A stretch of 64,000 nt of DNA from Neisseriaceae bacterium (GTDB lineage: Bacteria > Pseudomonadota > Gammaproteobacteria > Burkholderiales > Neisseriaceae): contig JAGOQM010000001.1 of NCBI GenBank assembly GCA_017991555.1, forward strand, positions 461,534 through 525,533. The letters are read 5' to 3'. How positions within the stretch are numbered: the first letter of the stretch is position 1; each line of letters starts with the position of its first letter. A model generated the notes under the pieces. The model saw only the letters and a list, made by a program, of their open reading frames with translations, was not told the origin of the DNA and did no database searches. Made by a program: the position numbers and the translations under genes. This document shows, in pieces, positions 18,158 through 26,855 of this stretch.

Positions 18158-18802
18158 CTATAGGTCTTCGCGATTAATGATAGCTTCATAAGCCACCTTG
18201 TACTCTGCGGTCACGTACGGCTGCACAATACTCATCACCTGCTTAATGCCGCGGAACTTAGCCTGTTCGTCTAAAGGCTGCTGCTGTTGGGCCGAGCTTT
18301 CGAACACAAACCAATATTTAGAAATCAGCCAAATATTGGTGGCACAGCGCTTCAGCGAGGCCTCATCAATGCTGATAAACCCACAGTCAATCAACACCTG
18401 ACACTGCTTGGCGATTGCCGGCGTGACTTCTGCTTCTGTAAATTCATGGTATTCCTGCGCTAGCTCTTCGCTACGGGCCAACAGGGTATTGGTGTCGGCA
18501 AACAAAAAGCGGTAGCGCCACATCACGTCAAACACGTTGTGCACGAAGTTCCACACCGAATCGGTGCTAGAGGGGGCTTGATATTCCTTCAAATACTGCA
18601 AGGTATCCTGACGATAACGCTTGAATAATTGTAAAATAATCTCGTCTTTGTTTCTAAAATGGTAATACAAATTGCCTGGGCTAATGCTCAAGTGCGCCGC
18701 AATGTGGTTGGTACTGATGTTGCGTTCGCCTTGCTCATTAAATAAAACCAAACTGGCGTCCACAATTTTATTGTAGGTATTCTGTTTCACTTCTTTTGCC
18801 AT
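18158..18802 (-). CDS. TetR/AcrR family transcriptional regulator
   Basis: A 214-residue regulator. Residues about 10-60 are the HTH (IVDASLVLFNEQGERNISTNHIAAHLSISPGNLYYHFRNKDEI), a subgroup wording seen in PsrA-like and fatty-acid or stress TetR proteins. The ligand domain is helical and gives no ligand clue. The gene lies 56 bp downstream of murB on the same strand and may be read with it. Targets unknown. Confidence 0.87.
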   Translation of the reverse strand: MAKEVKQNTYNKIVDASLVLFNEQGERNISTNHIAAHLSISPGNLYYHFRNKDEIILQLFKRYRQDTLQYLKEYQAPSSTDSVWNFVHNVFDVMWRYRFLFADTNTLLARSEELAQEYHEFTEAEVTPAIAKQCQVLIDCGFISIDEASLKRCATNIWLISKYWFVFESSAQQQQPLDEQAKFRGIKQVMSIVQPYVTAEYKVAYEAIINREDL

Positions 18803-18858
18803 AAAACGTTCCTTTGCATATGCTTTTCAGCGGCACGAGTTAACTCATCAGCCATATA

Positions 18859-19881
18859 TTATATGAAATTAGGTTCTGACTCTAATGATACTTGATAAGC
18901 GGCCAAAACTCTGGCTTGGATGTCTGCCGCTAACGCCACCACATCGGCGGCGGTGGCCTGGGCCTTATTGACCAACACCAAGGCCTGCTGGGCATGGACG
19001 GCGGCACCGCCGATTTGATGCCCTTTTAAACCCAGCTGATCAATTAACCACCCAGCCGCCAGCTTTACCTGATTGCCCGGCATGGGATAATGCGGGGCAT
19101 CGGGATGACGCTGTAAAAACGCCGCGGCGGCGGCCTCATCTAGAATGGGGTTTTTAAAAAAGCTGCCGGCGTTGCCTAATACTTTGGGGTCGGGCAACTT
19201 ACGCGCACGGATGGTACACACCGCCGTGGCCACGTCGGTGGCCGACCACTGCTGTCGGTCAGGCTGGGTGCGTAATAGTTCTTGCTCAATGTCGCCGTAT
19301 TGGGTTTGCGCATCAAAGTGACGCTTTAATTTAAACCTTACATTTAAAATAACGTAGCGGCCTTTGCCGCCCTGCTTAAACACGCTGTCGCGATAGGCAA
19401 ACTGGCAGTCGACATTGCTGAGGGTGACCACCTGGTAGGCCTGTAGGTCGAAGCACACCACGTGCTCGATGACGTCCTTAACCTCGACCCCATAAGCACC
19501 AATATTTTGCACGGGTGCCGCGCCCACCGTACCGGGAATCAGGCTCAAATTTTCTAACCCACAAAAGCCTGCCGCCAGCGTTTGATTGACAAAATCATGC
19601 CAAACTTCGCCCGCCGCCACGTCAACCCACACATGCGTTGCAGAAGCCTCTTCAAACGCCACGCCCTTGGTCGCCATGTGCACCACCAACCCAGGGAAAT
19701 CTTGGGTTAAAATCACATTGCTGCCCCCACCCAACCACAATACTGGCTCAGTCAGATACTCATCACTGGCCAAGATGTCGGGCAACTCGGTCACATCGGT
19801 CAACGACACAAAGTGCCGCGCCTGCACCGACAGGCCAAAAGTATTGTAAGGGGTTAAATCAACATCGGTTTGCAACTGCAT
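18859..19881 (-). CDS. murB: UDP-N-acetylenolpyruvoylglucosamine reductase MurB (type I)
   Basis: FAD/NADPH enzyme that completes UDP-N-acetylmuramic acid synthesis for peptidoglycan. Visible: N-terminal YNTFGLSVQARHFV, FAD-binding LGGGSNVIL and NLSLIPGTVGAAPVQNIGAYGVEVKD, YRDSVFK, and the catalytic GNAGSFFKNPI region. Its 340 residues match the type I (E. coli-like) form. It precedes the TetR gene on the same strand. Confidence 0.95.
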   Translation of the reverse strand: MQLQTDVDLTPYNTFGLSVQARHFVSLTDVTELPDILASDEYLTEPVLWLGGGSNVILTQDFPGLVVHMATKGVAFEEASATHVWVDVAAGEVWHDFVNQTLAAGFCGLENLSLIPGTVGAAPVQNIGAYGVEVKDVIEHVVCFDLQAYQVVTLSNVDCQFAYRDSVFKQGGKGRYVILNVRFKLKRHFDAQTQYGDIEQELLRTQPDRQQWSATDVATAVCTIRARKLPDPKVLGNAGSFFKNPILDEAAAAAFLQRHPDAPHYPMPGNQVKLAAGWLIDQLGLKGHQIGGAAVHAQQALVLVNKAQATAADVVALAADIQARVLAAYQVSLESEPNFI

Positions 19882-20003
19882 GTGGGGTTCCTAAATAAAC
19901 TAGCCAAATACGTCGGCACGCGATAGGCTCGTCCAATCCGCCTATCAGGCCAAATCCTAACATGATTAAGCGTCGCTGGCTTGTCTCCCAACGCGACGCC
20001 AAC

Positions 20004-20027
20004 AAAAAAGGCCGCCCTGCGGCAGCC
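20004..20027 (-). terminator. Intrinsic terminator of efp
   Basis: Read on the minus strand, a GCTGCC/GGCGGC stem (one G-U pair) with loop GCAG is followed by six T. It lies 20 bp past the efp stop. Confidence 0.8.
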
Positions 20028-20047
20028 CCTTTAGGCAGTACTGATGG

Positions 20048-20608
20048 TTAAGCGCGTTTGCGGAACTCATCACTGCGGGTGTCAATTTCAATTTTGTCGC
20101 CGATTTCAACGAAAGCAGGCACGCTGATTTCGAAACCGCCGATTAAACGAGCAGGCTTCATGACTTTACCTGAGGTATCGCCTTTAACCGCTGGCTCAGT
20201 GTATTCAACTTCACGAACCACGATGGTTGGCAATTCAACCGAAATGGCTTTACCGTTGTAGAAGGTCACTTCACATACGTCGGTCATGCCGTCGATGATG
20301 TAGTTGATGCTGTCGCCCATGTCGTCGGCTTCAACTTCATACTGTTCAAATTCTGTGTCCATGAACACATACATTGGGTCAGCAAAGTAAGTGTAGGTAC
20401 ATTCTTTACGCTCTAGTACCACCACTTCAAATTTTTCGTCAGCTTTGTAAACGGCCTCTGTGGCGTTACCGCTTAATAAGTTTTTCAACTTCATTTTAAC
20501 CACGGCAGAGTTACGGCCAGATTTATTGTACTCAGTTTTCTGTACAACCATTGGCTCCGTGCCTAACATAAACACGTTACCTGGGCGAAGTTCTTGAGCT
20601 GTTTTCAT
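20048..20608 (-). CDS. efp: Elongation factor P (rhamnosylated Arg32 type)
   Basis: Translation factor that relieves ribosome stalling at polyproline. The 186-residue protein starts [16 protein letters not shown]. The loop that carries the modification reads KSGRNSA, placing Arg at position 32; this marks the EarP-dependent rhamnosylated class instead of the lysine class (EpmA/B). The C-terminus [23 protein letters not shown] is typical. earP lies directly upstream (41 bp) on the same strand, and a terminator follows. Confidence 0.97.
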   Translation of the reverse strand: MKTAQELRPGNVFMLGTEPMVVQKTEYNKSGRNSAVVKMKLKNLLSGNATEAVYKADEKFEVVVLERKECTYTYFADPMYVFMDTEFEQYEVEADDMGDSINYIIDGMTDVCEVTFYNGKAISVELPTIVVREVEYTEPAVKGDTSGKVMKPARLIGGFEISVPAFVEIGDKIEIDTRSDEFRKRA

Positions 20609-20649
20609 TAATGTTCCGTCCTGAAAATATAAAAGTAATACAAAACGCG

Positions 20650-21837
20650 TTATTCTAACTTATTTTTTACAAAAGCAGTTAATTTTTGTCTCAGACTGGG
20701 TAGGCCCACCTGCGCGCGACTGTACTCGGCCGACATTATCTGCCAATGCGGCAACAAAGACAATAGCTTAGACCAATTTTGCGTCCAATCTGCCTGGCTA
20801 AGCGCCGTATTGGCATTCAAAGGCAAACTCACCGCCTCGTGGGCTGTGCGTAGGGCTTGCCCCGCTACATCTGTCGCTGCGGCAAAAGCCTTAGCCCAAA
20901 AAGCGTTCAGCTTGGGCAGATGGGCGTCTTCTTGTTGTTGATAAATATGCCATAAATACGGCTTACCCGCCCACAGCGCCCGCACAAAGCTGTCTTCACC
21001 ACGGATGATGTTTAGGTCTGCCAACCACAGCAAATAGTCAAAATCGGCCTGAGCCACAAACGGCAGCACGCACACGCGCACCTGCCCTAGCCAATACTCA
21101 TCACCCACTTCCAACGGCGCATCATCCGCCACACCTAATCCTGCTTTTAGGCTGTCTAGAGCCTGTCCAGGATTGACCCACACCGTGATGGGCCGCGCTT
21201 GCGCCTGCCAAGCCCGAAGCCACATGGGTAAGGCCGCAGAGGTGTAAGCAAATAAAAAGAAGGTCAGCTCATCGGGGCTCTGCCGCTCGGGCAAGCCCAA
21301 ACGTTGCCGCGCCGCCGCCTGGCGCTCAGGCTGAGCCCATAAGGCATCGCGCGCGGCAATGAGGCCTTGCTCCCGAATCAAGCCCCCGAGTTCAGGCGTA
21401 AAGCCGGGAAAGTAAAAATACTTGGCCAAGCCATTGGCCTGCAACGATGGCATTAAATGAACGTCGGCCACCCAATCTTCTGCACTTAAGTACTCGAGGT
21501 TCAGCCACAGGCTGTTGTGCGCCTTGGCATGCTGGGTAATCGCTTCAGGCAAATCACAGGCGAACGCTTCAATCAACAAGGTTGGTGAGGGCAACGACGC
21601 CAGCGACACTTGCCGCAAGGCCGCAGCAGACCATCGAATCACCGTCACCCCAGCCACGGTTTGTTGCCATAGGTGGGGCTCAATCGCCGGACAAAGCGCT
21701 TGAAACCGGGTTAAGTCATCCACCCACAGCACCACTGGCGCATGGGACTGTAAGTCTTGCGCCAGGCGCCAACACACGCCAATGTCGCCATAATTATCAA
21801 TGACCTGACAAAACAACCAGGTACTTTTTATAGACAA
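20650..21837 (-). CDS. earP: EF-P arginine rhamnosyltransferase EarP
   Basis: GT104-family inverting glycosyltransferase that attaches rhamnose from dTDP-L-rhamnose to Arg32 of EF-P. The N-terminus carries [19 protein letters not shown], containing the conserved aspartates. The C-terminal half has [15 protein letters not shown] and [26 protein letters not shown], containing the conserved Glu. 395 residues. The start appears to be TTG at 21837; no ATG lies before the conserved N-terminal motif. dTDP-rhamnose (rml) genes are not in the window. Confidence 0.94.
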   Translation of the reverse strand: MSIKSTWLFCQVIDNYGDIGVCWRLAQDLQSHAPVVLWVDDLTRFQALCPAIEPHLWQQTVAGVTVIRWSAAALRQVSLASLPSPTLLIEAFACDLPEAITQHAKAHNSLWLNLEYLSAEDWVADVHLMPSLQANGLAKYFYFPGFTPELGGLIREQGLIAARDALWAQPERQAAARQRLGLPERQSPDELTFFLFAYTSAALPMWLRAWQAQARPITVWVNPGQALDSLKAGLGVADDAPLEVGDEYWLGQVRVCVLPFVAQADFDYLLWLADLNIIRGEDSFVRALWAGKPYLWHIYQQQEDAHLPKLNAFWAKAFAAATDVAGQALRTAHEAVSLPLNANTALSQADWTQNWSKLLSLLPHWQIMSAEYSRAQVGLPSLRQKLTAFVKNKLE

Positions 21838-21968
21838 AATCTAGCCTACTTTCTCAAAATAAACCGGGTAACCATAAGAACACCGCCCATTTTAACAGCT
21901 ATCTAAGCCGACCACAGCAGCCCCCACAGACCAAAAACAGCACAACAGCCCGCCGACATTCAAACCAA

Positions 21969-22023
21969 CACTTGAATAGCCGCAAAAAATGTCGTACACT
22001 AACAATCAAACAATCACTTGAAT
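21969..22023. promoter_or_regulatory. Candidate metal-sensor operator: direct repeats CACTTGAAT
   Basis: CACTTGAAT occurs at 21969-21977 and 22015-22023, 46 bp apart, just upstream of the ArsR-type gene. ArsR/SmtB regulators usually bind palindromic AT-rich sites overlapping their own promoter, so these could be half-sites. Weak evidence. Confidence 0.3.
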
Positions 22024-22037
22024 GAAAGTCCCCAGCC

Positions 22038-22406
22038 ATGAGCCACCCAGAACACAACCACACCCACCCCGCCCCACACGAACCGGCCAAGGTTGCCGTG
22101 GTGCATCAAGCCCTTCGTGGTGAAGACATCGGCGGTGTGGCGCAGCTATTCAAAGCCTTGGCCGATGAAAACCGCGCCAAGATTGCCTATGCGCTCACCC
22201 AAACCGAAGAAATGTGCGTGTGCGACCTGGCCTACATTATTGACGCCAGCGTGGCCACAACGTCACACCATCTGCGCACCCTACTCAAGCAGGCCATTTT
22301 AAAAAATCGTAAAGACGGCAAAATGGCCTATTACTCTTTAGACGACGATCACATCCGCGAATTGATTTTGATCGCACTCACCCATAAGAACGAGGTAAAA
22401 CCATGA
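22038..22406 (+). CDS. ArsR/SmtB family metal-sensing repressor (CadC/ZiaR-like)
   Basis: 122-residue winged-helix regulator with a His-rich N-terminus (MSHPEHNHTHPAPHEP). The core is LFKALADENRAKIAYALTQTEEMCVCDLAYIIDASVATTSHHLRTLLKQ; the CVC motif on the recognition-proximal helix is the alpha-3 thiolate site of Cd/Pb/Zn sensors. The C-terminal DDDHIRELILIALTH segment could supply alpha-5 ligands. It overlaps the P-type ATPase gene by ATGA, so it is almost certainly its repressor, released by Zn, Cd or Pb. Metal specificity is inferred. Confidence 0.92.
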   Translation: MSHPEHNHTHPAPHEPAKVAVVHQALRGEDIGGVAQLFKALADENRAKIAYALTQTEEMCVCDLAYIIDASVATTSHHLRTLLKQAILKNRKDGKMAYYSLDDDHIRELILIALTHKNEVKP

Positions 22407-24637
22407 GCGAACGACACGACCGACACGCCCCCCACGGACATGGCCACGATCATGCACACGATGAACACGGACACTGCCAGGTAGACGCCAAGCCAACAAC
22501 CGGCCAACGCGCCGCACACGACGACAGTAAAAAAACCTACTTCGTCGAAGGCATGACCTGTGCCCACTGTGCAGGCCAGTTTGAAGACAACCTCAAAAAG
22601 CTCGGCAACGTCACCAACGCCACCGTCAACTTTGCCGCCTCTAAGGTCACCGTCAGCGGCGCCGTTAGCCTAGATGAGATCACCAAGGCTGGCGCTTTTG
22701 AAAGCCTCGTGGTGCATCCAGAGGGCTCCGAGCCACGCGTGTTTGAACACAAGCCGTTTTGGCGCCAGGCCGAAAACATCAAGGTGGCCATTGCCGCCGT
22801 GGTGTTGCTGCTTACCTACGGCTTAAGTAAAAACGAGTCGGTACCCGAGTTTTGGATTACTTTGGGCTATGCCGCCACCATGCTGATCGGGGGCTTAAGC
22901 CTATTCAGACAGGGCTTACAAAACCTTTCTAAGTTTATTTTTGACATCAATACGCTGATTACCGTCGCCATTTTGGGCGCCGCCATCATTGGCGAATGGC
23001 TCGAGGGCGCCACGGTGGTGATTCTGTTTGCCATCAGCGAAGCACTAGAAGCCTATTCGATGAATAAGGCCCGTAAGTCCATCCAGTCCCTCATGGACAT
23101 TGCGCCCAACGAGGCCTTGGTCAAACAGGGTGCTGATTGGGTGGCGACGCCGGTTGCGGCGATCAATATTGGCGACGTGTTGCTCATCAAGCCAGGCCAA
23201 AAAATCGCCATGGACGGCGTGATTAGCTTGGGCCTGTCGACCATTAACCAAGCGCCCATTACCGGTGAATCCATGCCGGTCAACAAAGCCGTGGGCGATG
23301 AGGTGTTTGCCGGCACGCTGAACGAAGAAGGCGTACTGGAAGTCACCGTCAGCAAAGCCGCCAAAGACTCTACCCTGGCCAAAATCATCAGCCTGGTGGA
23401 AGAAGCGCAAGCACAAAAAGCGCCGGCACAGCAGTTTGTCGATAAGTTTGCCCGTTACTACACCCCCATCATCATGATCATCGCTGCGTTGATTGCGGTC
23501 GTGCCGCCACTGTTCTTTGGCGGCGAATGGCACAAATGGATTTACCAAGGCTTGGCCGTGCTGGTTGTGGGCTGCCCATGCGCTCTGGTGATTTCCACCC
23601 CGATTGCCATCGTGACCGCCATTGGCAACGCCGCCAAGCAAGGCATTTTGATTAAGGGCGGCATCCATCTAGAAGAAGCCGGCACTCTGAAAGCGATTGC
23701 GTTTGATAAAACCGGCACCCTGACCGAAGGCAAGCCAGAAGTCACCGACTTCATCTTCATCGACCCTGCGCTGAAAGCCGAAACCTTGGCCATTGCACAC
23801 GACATGGAGCAGAACTCGCAGCATCCGTTATCGCAGGCCATTGTGCGCCATGCCTTACAAACCGAAGGCTTGCCCGCCACCAACCTCAGCCACTTCCAGT
23901 CCATTACCGGCAAAGGCATTCAGGCCGACATTGATGGCGTGACCCACTACATTGGCAACCCATCGTTGTTCCAAGACAACCTCAAACAGTCTTGGAGTGA
24001 CGAGCTTAAAGCGCAGGTTGAGGCACTGTTGCAAGAACAAAAAACCGTGATGATCATGGGGACGCAGGCCGCTGTGACCGCCATTATTGCCGTGCGCGAC
24101 AAGCTACGGGCCAGCGCGCCGGCGATGTTAAAGGCTTTGCATCAACAAGGCTTAACCACCATTATGTTAACCGGTGACAATGCCCAAACCGCCCAGAAAG
24201 TGGCCAGCCAGGTTGGCATCGACGAAGTGCACGCCAACCTATTGCCAGAAGACAAGCTGAACCAAATGAAGGCGCTATTGGCCAAGTATGGCAAAGTGGC
24301 CATGGTAGGCGACGGCGTCAACGACGCCCCAGCTCTAGCCGCCGCCACCTTGGGCATCGCCATGGGCCAAGCCGGCACCGACACGGCCTTGGAAACCGCC
24401 AACATCGCCTTCATGAAAGACGACTTAGATCAGCTGCCCTACACCATTCGCCTAAGCCGCAAAGCCGTGCGCATCATTAAAGAAAACATCAGCTTCTCCT
24501 TAATTGTGAAACTGATTGCGCTACTGCTGGTGATTCCAGGCTGGTTGACCCTATGGATTGCGGTGTTTGCCGACATGGGCGCCACCCTGCTGGTGACGCT
24601 CAACAGCCTCCGCTTACTCCGCTTACGAGACAAATAA
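22403..24637 (+). CDS. zntA: Zn/Cd/Pb-exporting P1B-type ATPase (ZntA/CadA family)
   Basis: 744 residues. The N-terminus is extremely His-rich (HAPHGHGHDHAHDEHGH), followed by one heavy-metal-associated domain with GMTCAHC at 50-56. The membrane CPC metal site is in VGCPCALVIS (about 390), the phosphorylated Asp in DKTGTLTEGKP (about 436), an HP motif in SQHPLSQAI, and the hinge GDGVNDAPALA (about 635). The CPC-containing helix and a late-helix aspartate (ADMGATLLVTLNSLRL) fit group P1B-2. It exports divalent zinc, cadmium or lead from the cytoplasm. A UUCG-loop terminator closes the operon. Confidence 0.95.
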   Translation: MSERHDRHAPHGHGHDHAHDEHGHCQVDAKPTTGQRAAHDDSKKTYFVEGMTCAHCAGQFEDNLKKLGNVTNATVNFAASKVTVSGAVSLDEITKAGAFESLVVHPEGSEPRVFEHKPFWRQAENIKVAIAAVVLLLTYGLSKNESVPEFWITLGYAATMLIGGLSLFRQGLQNLSKFIFDINTLITVAILGAAIIGEWLEGATVVILFAISEALEAYSMNKARKSIQSLMDIAPNEALVKQGADWVATPVAAINIGDVLLIKPGQKIAMDGVISLGLSTINQAPITGESMPVNKAVGDEVFAGTLNEEGVLEVTVSKAAKDSTLAKIISLVEEAQAQKAPAQQFVDKFARYYTPIIMIIAALIAVVPPLFFGGEWHKWIYQGLAVLVVGCPCALVISTPIAIVTAIGNAAKQGILIKGGIHLEEAGTLKAIAFDKTGTLTEGKPEVTDFIFIDPALKAETLAIAHDMEQNSQHPLSQAIVRHALQTEGLPATNLSHFQSITGKGIQADIDGVTHYIGNPSLFQDNLKQSWSDELKAQVEALLQEQKTVMIMGTQAAVTAIIAVRDKLRASAPAMLKALHQQGLTTIMLTGDNAQTAQKVASQVGIDEVHANLLPEDKLNQMKALLAKYGKVAMVGDGVNDAPALAAATLGIAMGQAGTDTALETANIAFMKDDLDQLPYTIRLSRKAVRIIKENISFSLIVKLIALLLVIPGWLTLWIAVFADMGATLLVTLNSLRLLRLRDK

Positions 24638-24657
24638 GCCTCTATTGGCTTGAACAG

Positions 24658-24680
24658 CCAGCCTTCGGGCTGGTTTTTTT
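24658..24680 (+). terminator. Intrinsic terminator of the arsR-zntA operon
   Basis: CCAGCC-TTCG-GGCTGG hairpin with a stable UUCG tetraloop followed by seven T, 20 bp past the zntA stop. Confidence 0.93.
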
Positions 24681-24765
24681 GTGCCACATCAGTCGCTTAC
24701 GCTGTAATCAAAAAAAACAGCGCACATTAACCGTTGATTTAATGGGGCTTTCACTTGCAATCAAG

Positions 24766-24778
24766 AATGAGTTTCATT
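24766..24778 (+). promoter_or_regulatory. Fur-box-like palindrome upstream of the siderophore-interacting protein
   Basis: The core AATGAGTTTCATT has perfect 5-bp arms, preceded by TTGCAA at 24755-24760. It lies 49 bp upstream of the chosen ATG. The arrangement matches the site at 10924-10936 and resembles the Fur consensus core. Confidence 0.55.
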
Positions 24779-24827
24779 ACACTAAGGCTTAATCCTTTAT
24801 TTTTACTCATTGAGCCAGAGCCCAGCC

Positions 24828-25643
24828 ATGCGTTACCCCGACACCCACAAAACCCGCCTACGCGTGGTTGCCAAACATTACCTTACCCCACACTACTTAA
24901 GCATTGTTTTTAGCGCACCAGACCTGGCCCGCTATGCCGACACCACCTTAGGCACCAACAATAAAATCTTTTTACCGCCCAGCGGCCAAAAAGATTTTGA
25001 GCTGCCCGACTTCGACTATGCCAGTATGAAATGGGTGGTCAAAGACGAGCAAAAACGCCCCGTGGTGCGCACCTATACCCATCGCCAGCTCGATGTGGCC
25101 AAACAAACCCTCACCATTGATTTCGCCCTGCACCCTGGCAGCAGCGTCGCCAGCGCCTGGGCCGATTCGGCGCAGCTCGGCGATGAACTCGGCGTGGTGA
25201 TGGCCACCGAGCCTTTGCCGGTGGTGCCCAACAACGTGGCTCAATACGTATTCCTCTGCGACGCCTCTGGCCTACCCGCCACCGCGGCGCTGCTGGAGCA
25301 GCTGCCCAGCAGCGCCATCGCCTATGTGCTTGCCGAAGTGCATGGCCCCGAAGATGAATTACCGTTAAGCAGCCAAGCCCAGCTGCACGTTCAATGGTGC
25401 CATAACGCCGACCCCAGCCAAGGCAGCCCGTTGACTCAGGCACTTAAAAACCATCCGGCCATCAGCCGCATGAGCGGCAGCCGCTTTGCCCACATTGCGG
25501 CAGAGCACGCGACCGTGCGCGCCAGCCGTAACTTTTTACGTAAAGAGCAAGGCTGGACCCGCGAAGAATGCTATGCCTGCGCCTATTGGCAAATTGGCCG
25601 TCACGAAGGCGAAAGAAAAGCCGCGGCGTTAATGGATGATTAA
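24828..25643 (+). CDS. Siderophore-interacting FAD-dependent ferric reductase (ViuB/YqjH family)
   Basis: About 271 residues. The FAD-binding motif RTYTHRQLD is at about 85-93, followed by IDFALHPGSSVASAW and the FLCDASGLPATAALLEQL nucleotide-binding region. The C-terminus (FLRKEQGWTREECYACAYWQIGRHEGE) is the conserved SIP signature. It reduces ferric siderophores in the cytoplasm to release iron. ATG 24828 is preferred; a TTG start 18 bp upstream is possible. The Fur-box-like element upstream fits induction under iron limitation. No siderophore receptor or synthesis genes are nearby. Confidence 0.9.
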   Translation: MRYPDTHKTRLRVVAKHYLTPHYLSIVFSAPDLARYADTTLGTNNKIFLPPSGQKDFELPDFDYASMKWVVKDEQKRPVVRTYTHRQLDVAKQTLTIDFALHPGSSVASAWADSAQLGDELGVVMATEPLPVVPNNVAQYVFLCDASGLPATAALLEQLPSSAIAYVLAEVHGPEDELPLSSQAQLHVQWCHNADPSQGSPLTQALKNHPAISRMSGSRFAHIAAEHATVRASRNFLRKEQGWTREECYACAYWQIGRHEGERKAAALMDD

Positions 25644-25755
25644 AGTGGGTTTTAATGGGCCGCCGCGCGGTTTTTTATCGGCGGCCATCGGCGCAGCCGC
25701 AAGATGCAGGTATACTCACGCCTAACTTCTTTATTCAATCACGGTTGGGTCAGCC

Positions 25756-26814
25756 ATGCGCGCATTCGTCTCTCGTTTCTCATTTCGTCCACTAGGCCTC
25801 ATGGCCGCCACAGCCTTAATGGCCAATGCGGCCTGGGCACAAGCCCCAAACTGGGTGCCCATCGTTGCGGGCGAGTCGCTGTACCTCGACACCGCGTCGA
25901 TCACGCTGAGCCCCGACGCGCCGGCCGGGGCCAAATGGCTTGAGTTTGACATGGTGTTAAACACGCCCATCCCCAGCACCCAAGAAGATGCTGCCCAGTT
26001 GAATGCCTTCTTTGGCACCGAGCCCAAAAGCTTTTTTAACCACGCCACCCTCAACTGTGACGACATGGCCCTGCGTGAGTACAGCAACGGCATTGCCTAT
26101 GGCTCGTTCCAAACCCCGCGCCGTGACGCCAGCGGCAAGCCGATACAACCCTTTGAGCTAGACCAGCTGATTGAATACGACTTACACAACAGCCCCACCT
26201 TCGAGCCAGTGGCCAGCGCCAGCGAAACCCAACGTTACGCCCAGCTTCTGTGCCAGTCGGACACACCCACCGAAGCGCAGGCCAACCTGAGCCTCATCCA
26301 GCTAAATCAGGCCGTGCCCAGCGTGACCGACACGCCTGAACTCGTGGCCCTAGCCAACTACCCCAATAAATTCATCGACCGCGCCTCGATCAAACAGCAT
26401 CTGAGTGCGCCCCACATCCGCGACGTTAACATCGTCTACCAGATGCCCAAGGACGACCCGCAGTTTGCCCAAGCCACTGAACCTTATGGCATTGACCAGT
26501 TTACCCTGGTGTTCGACCGCTCGATGAATTGCCAGACACGCAGCATGCGCTCTAACTATCGGGCGATTACGCCTGACTACACGCCCACATCGTTGCTGTT
26601 AGAGTATCGTCCTCAAGAAGACGCTGAGTATTTACCCATCACCGCCGAAGAACAAAGCCTTTATGATCTGGTTTGCCCAGCATCCGAGGCTGTGCCGACA
26701 GTGGCGCCAAAAATGGCGCCGCTAGCGCCGCCGGTTGCCGCGCCCGTGGTCACGCCACCCAAGCCGGCCGCGCCGATCAGACGGCCTTCGCCCTTTCGCA
26801 CCGAATACGATTAA
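25756..26814 (+). CDS. Exported protein with two tandem surface-adhesin-E-like domains and a Pro-rich tail
   Basis: 352 residues; function not recognised. A signal peptide is visible (cleavage near ANAAWAQA, residue 30). Two similar halves follow, at about 32-170 and 196-310. Each has a DxASI segment (45-49; 208-212), a later NC motif with a central Cys (Cys101; Cys259), and ends with a Cys after a short helix (YAQLLCQ, Cys166; LYDLVCP, Cys307), suggesting one disulfide per domain. The pattern recalls small Protein E-like surface domains. The tail 313-345 is Pro/Ala-rich and may span the cell wall or bind a partner. It is flanked by short intergenic regions and stands alone. Confidence 0.7.
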   Translation: MRAFVSRFSFRPLGLMAATALMANAAWAQAPNWVPIVAGESLYLDTASITLSPDAPAGAKWLEFDMVLNTPIPSTQEDAAQLNAFFGTEPKSFFNHATLNCDDMALREYSNGIAYGSFQTPRRDASGKPIQPFELDQLIEYDLHNSPTFEPVASASETQRYAQLLCQSDTPTEAQANLSLIQLNQAVPSVTDTPELVALANYPNKFIDRASIKQHLSAPHIRDVNIVYQMPKDDPQFAQATEPYGIDQFTLVFDRSMNCQTRSMRSNYRAITPDYTPTSLLLEYRPQEDAEYLPITAEEQSLYDLVCPASEAVPTVAPKMAPLAPPVAAPVVTPPKPAAPIRRPSPFRTEYD

Positions 26815-26855
26815 GTAAGCTGTAGGGGCTTTTTTTGGCTGCAGGCCATCCTTGA

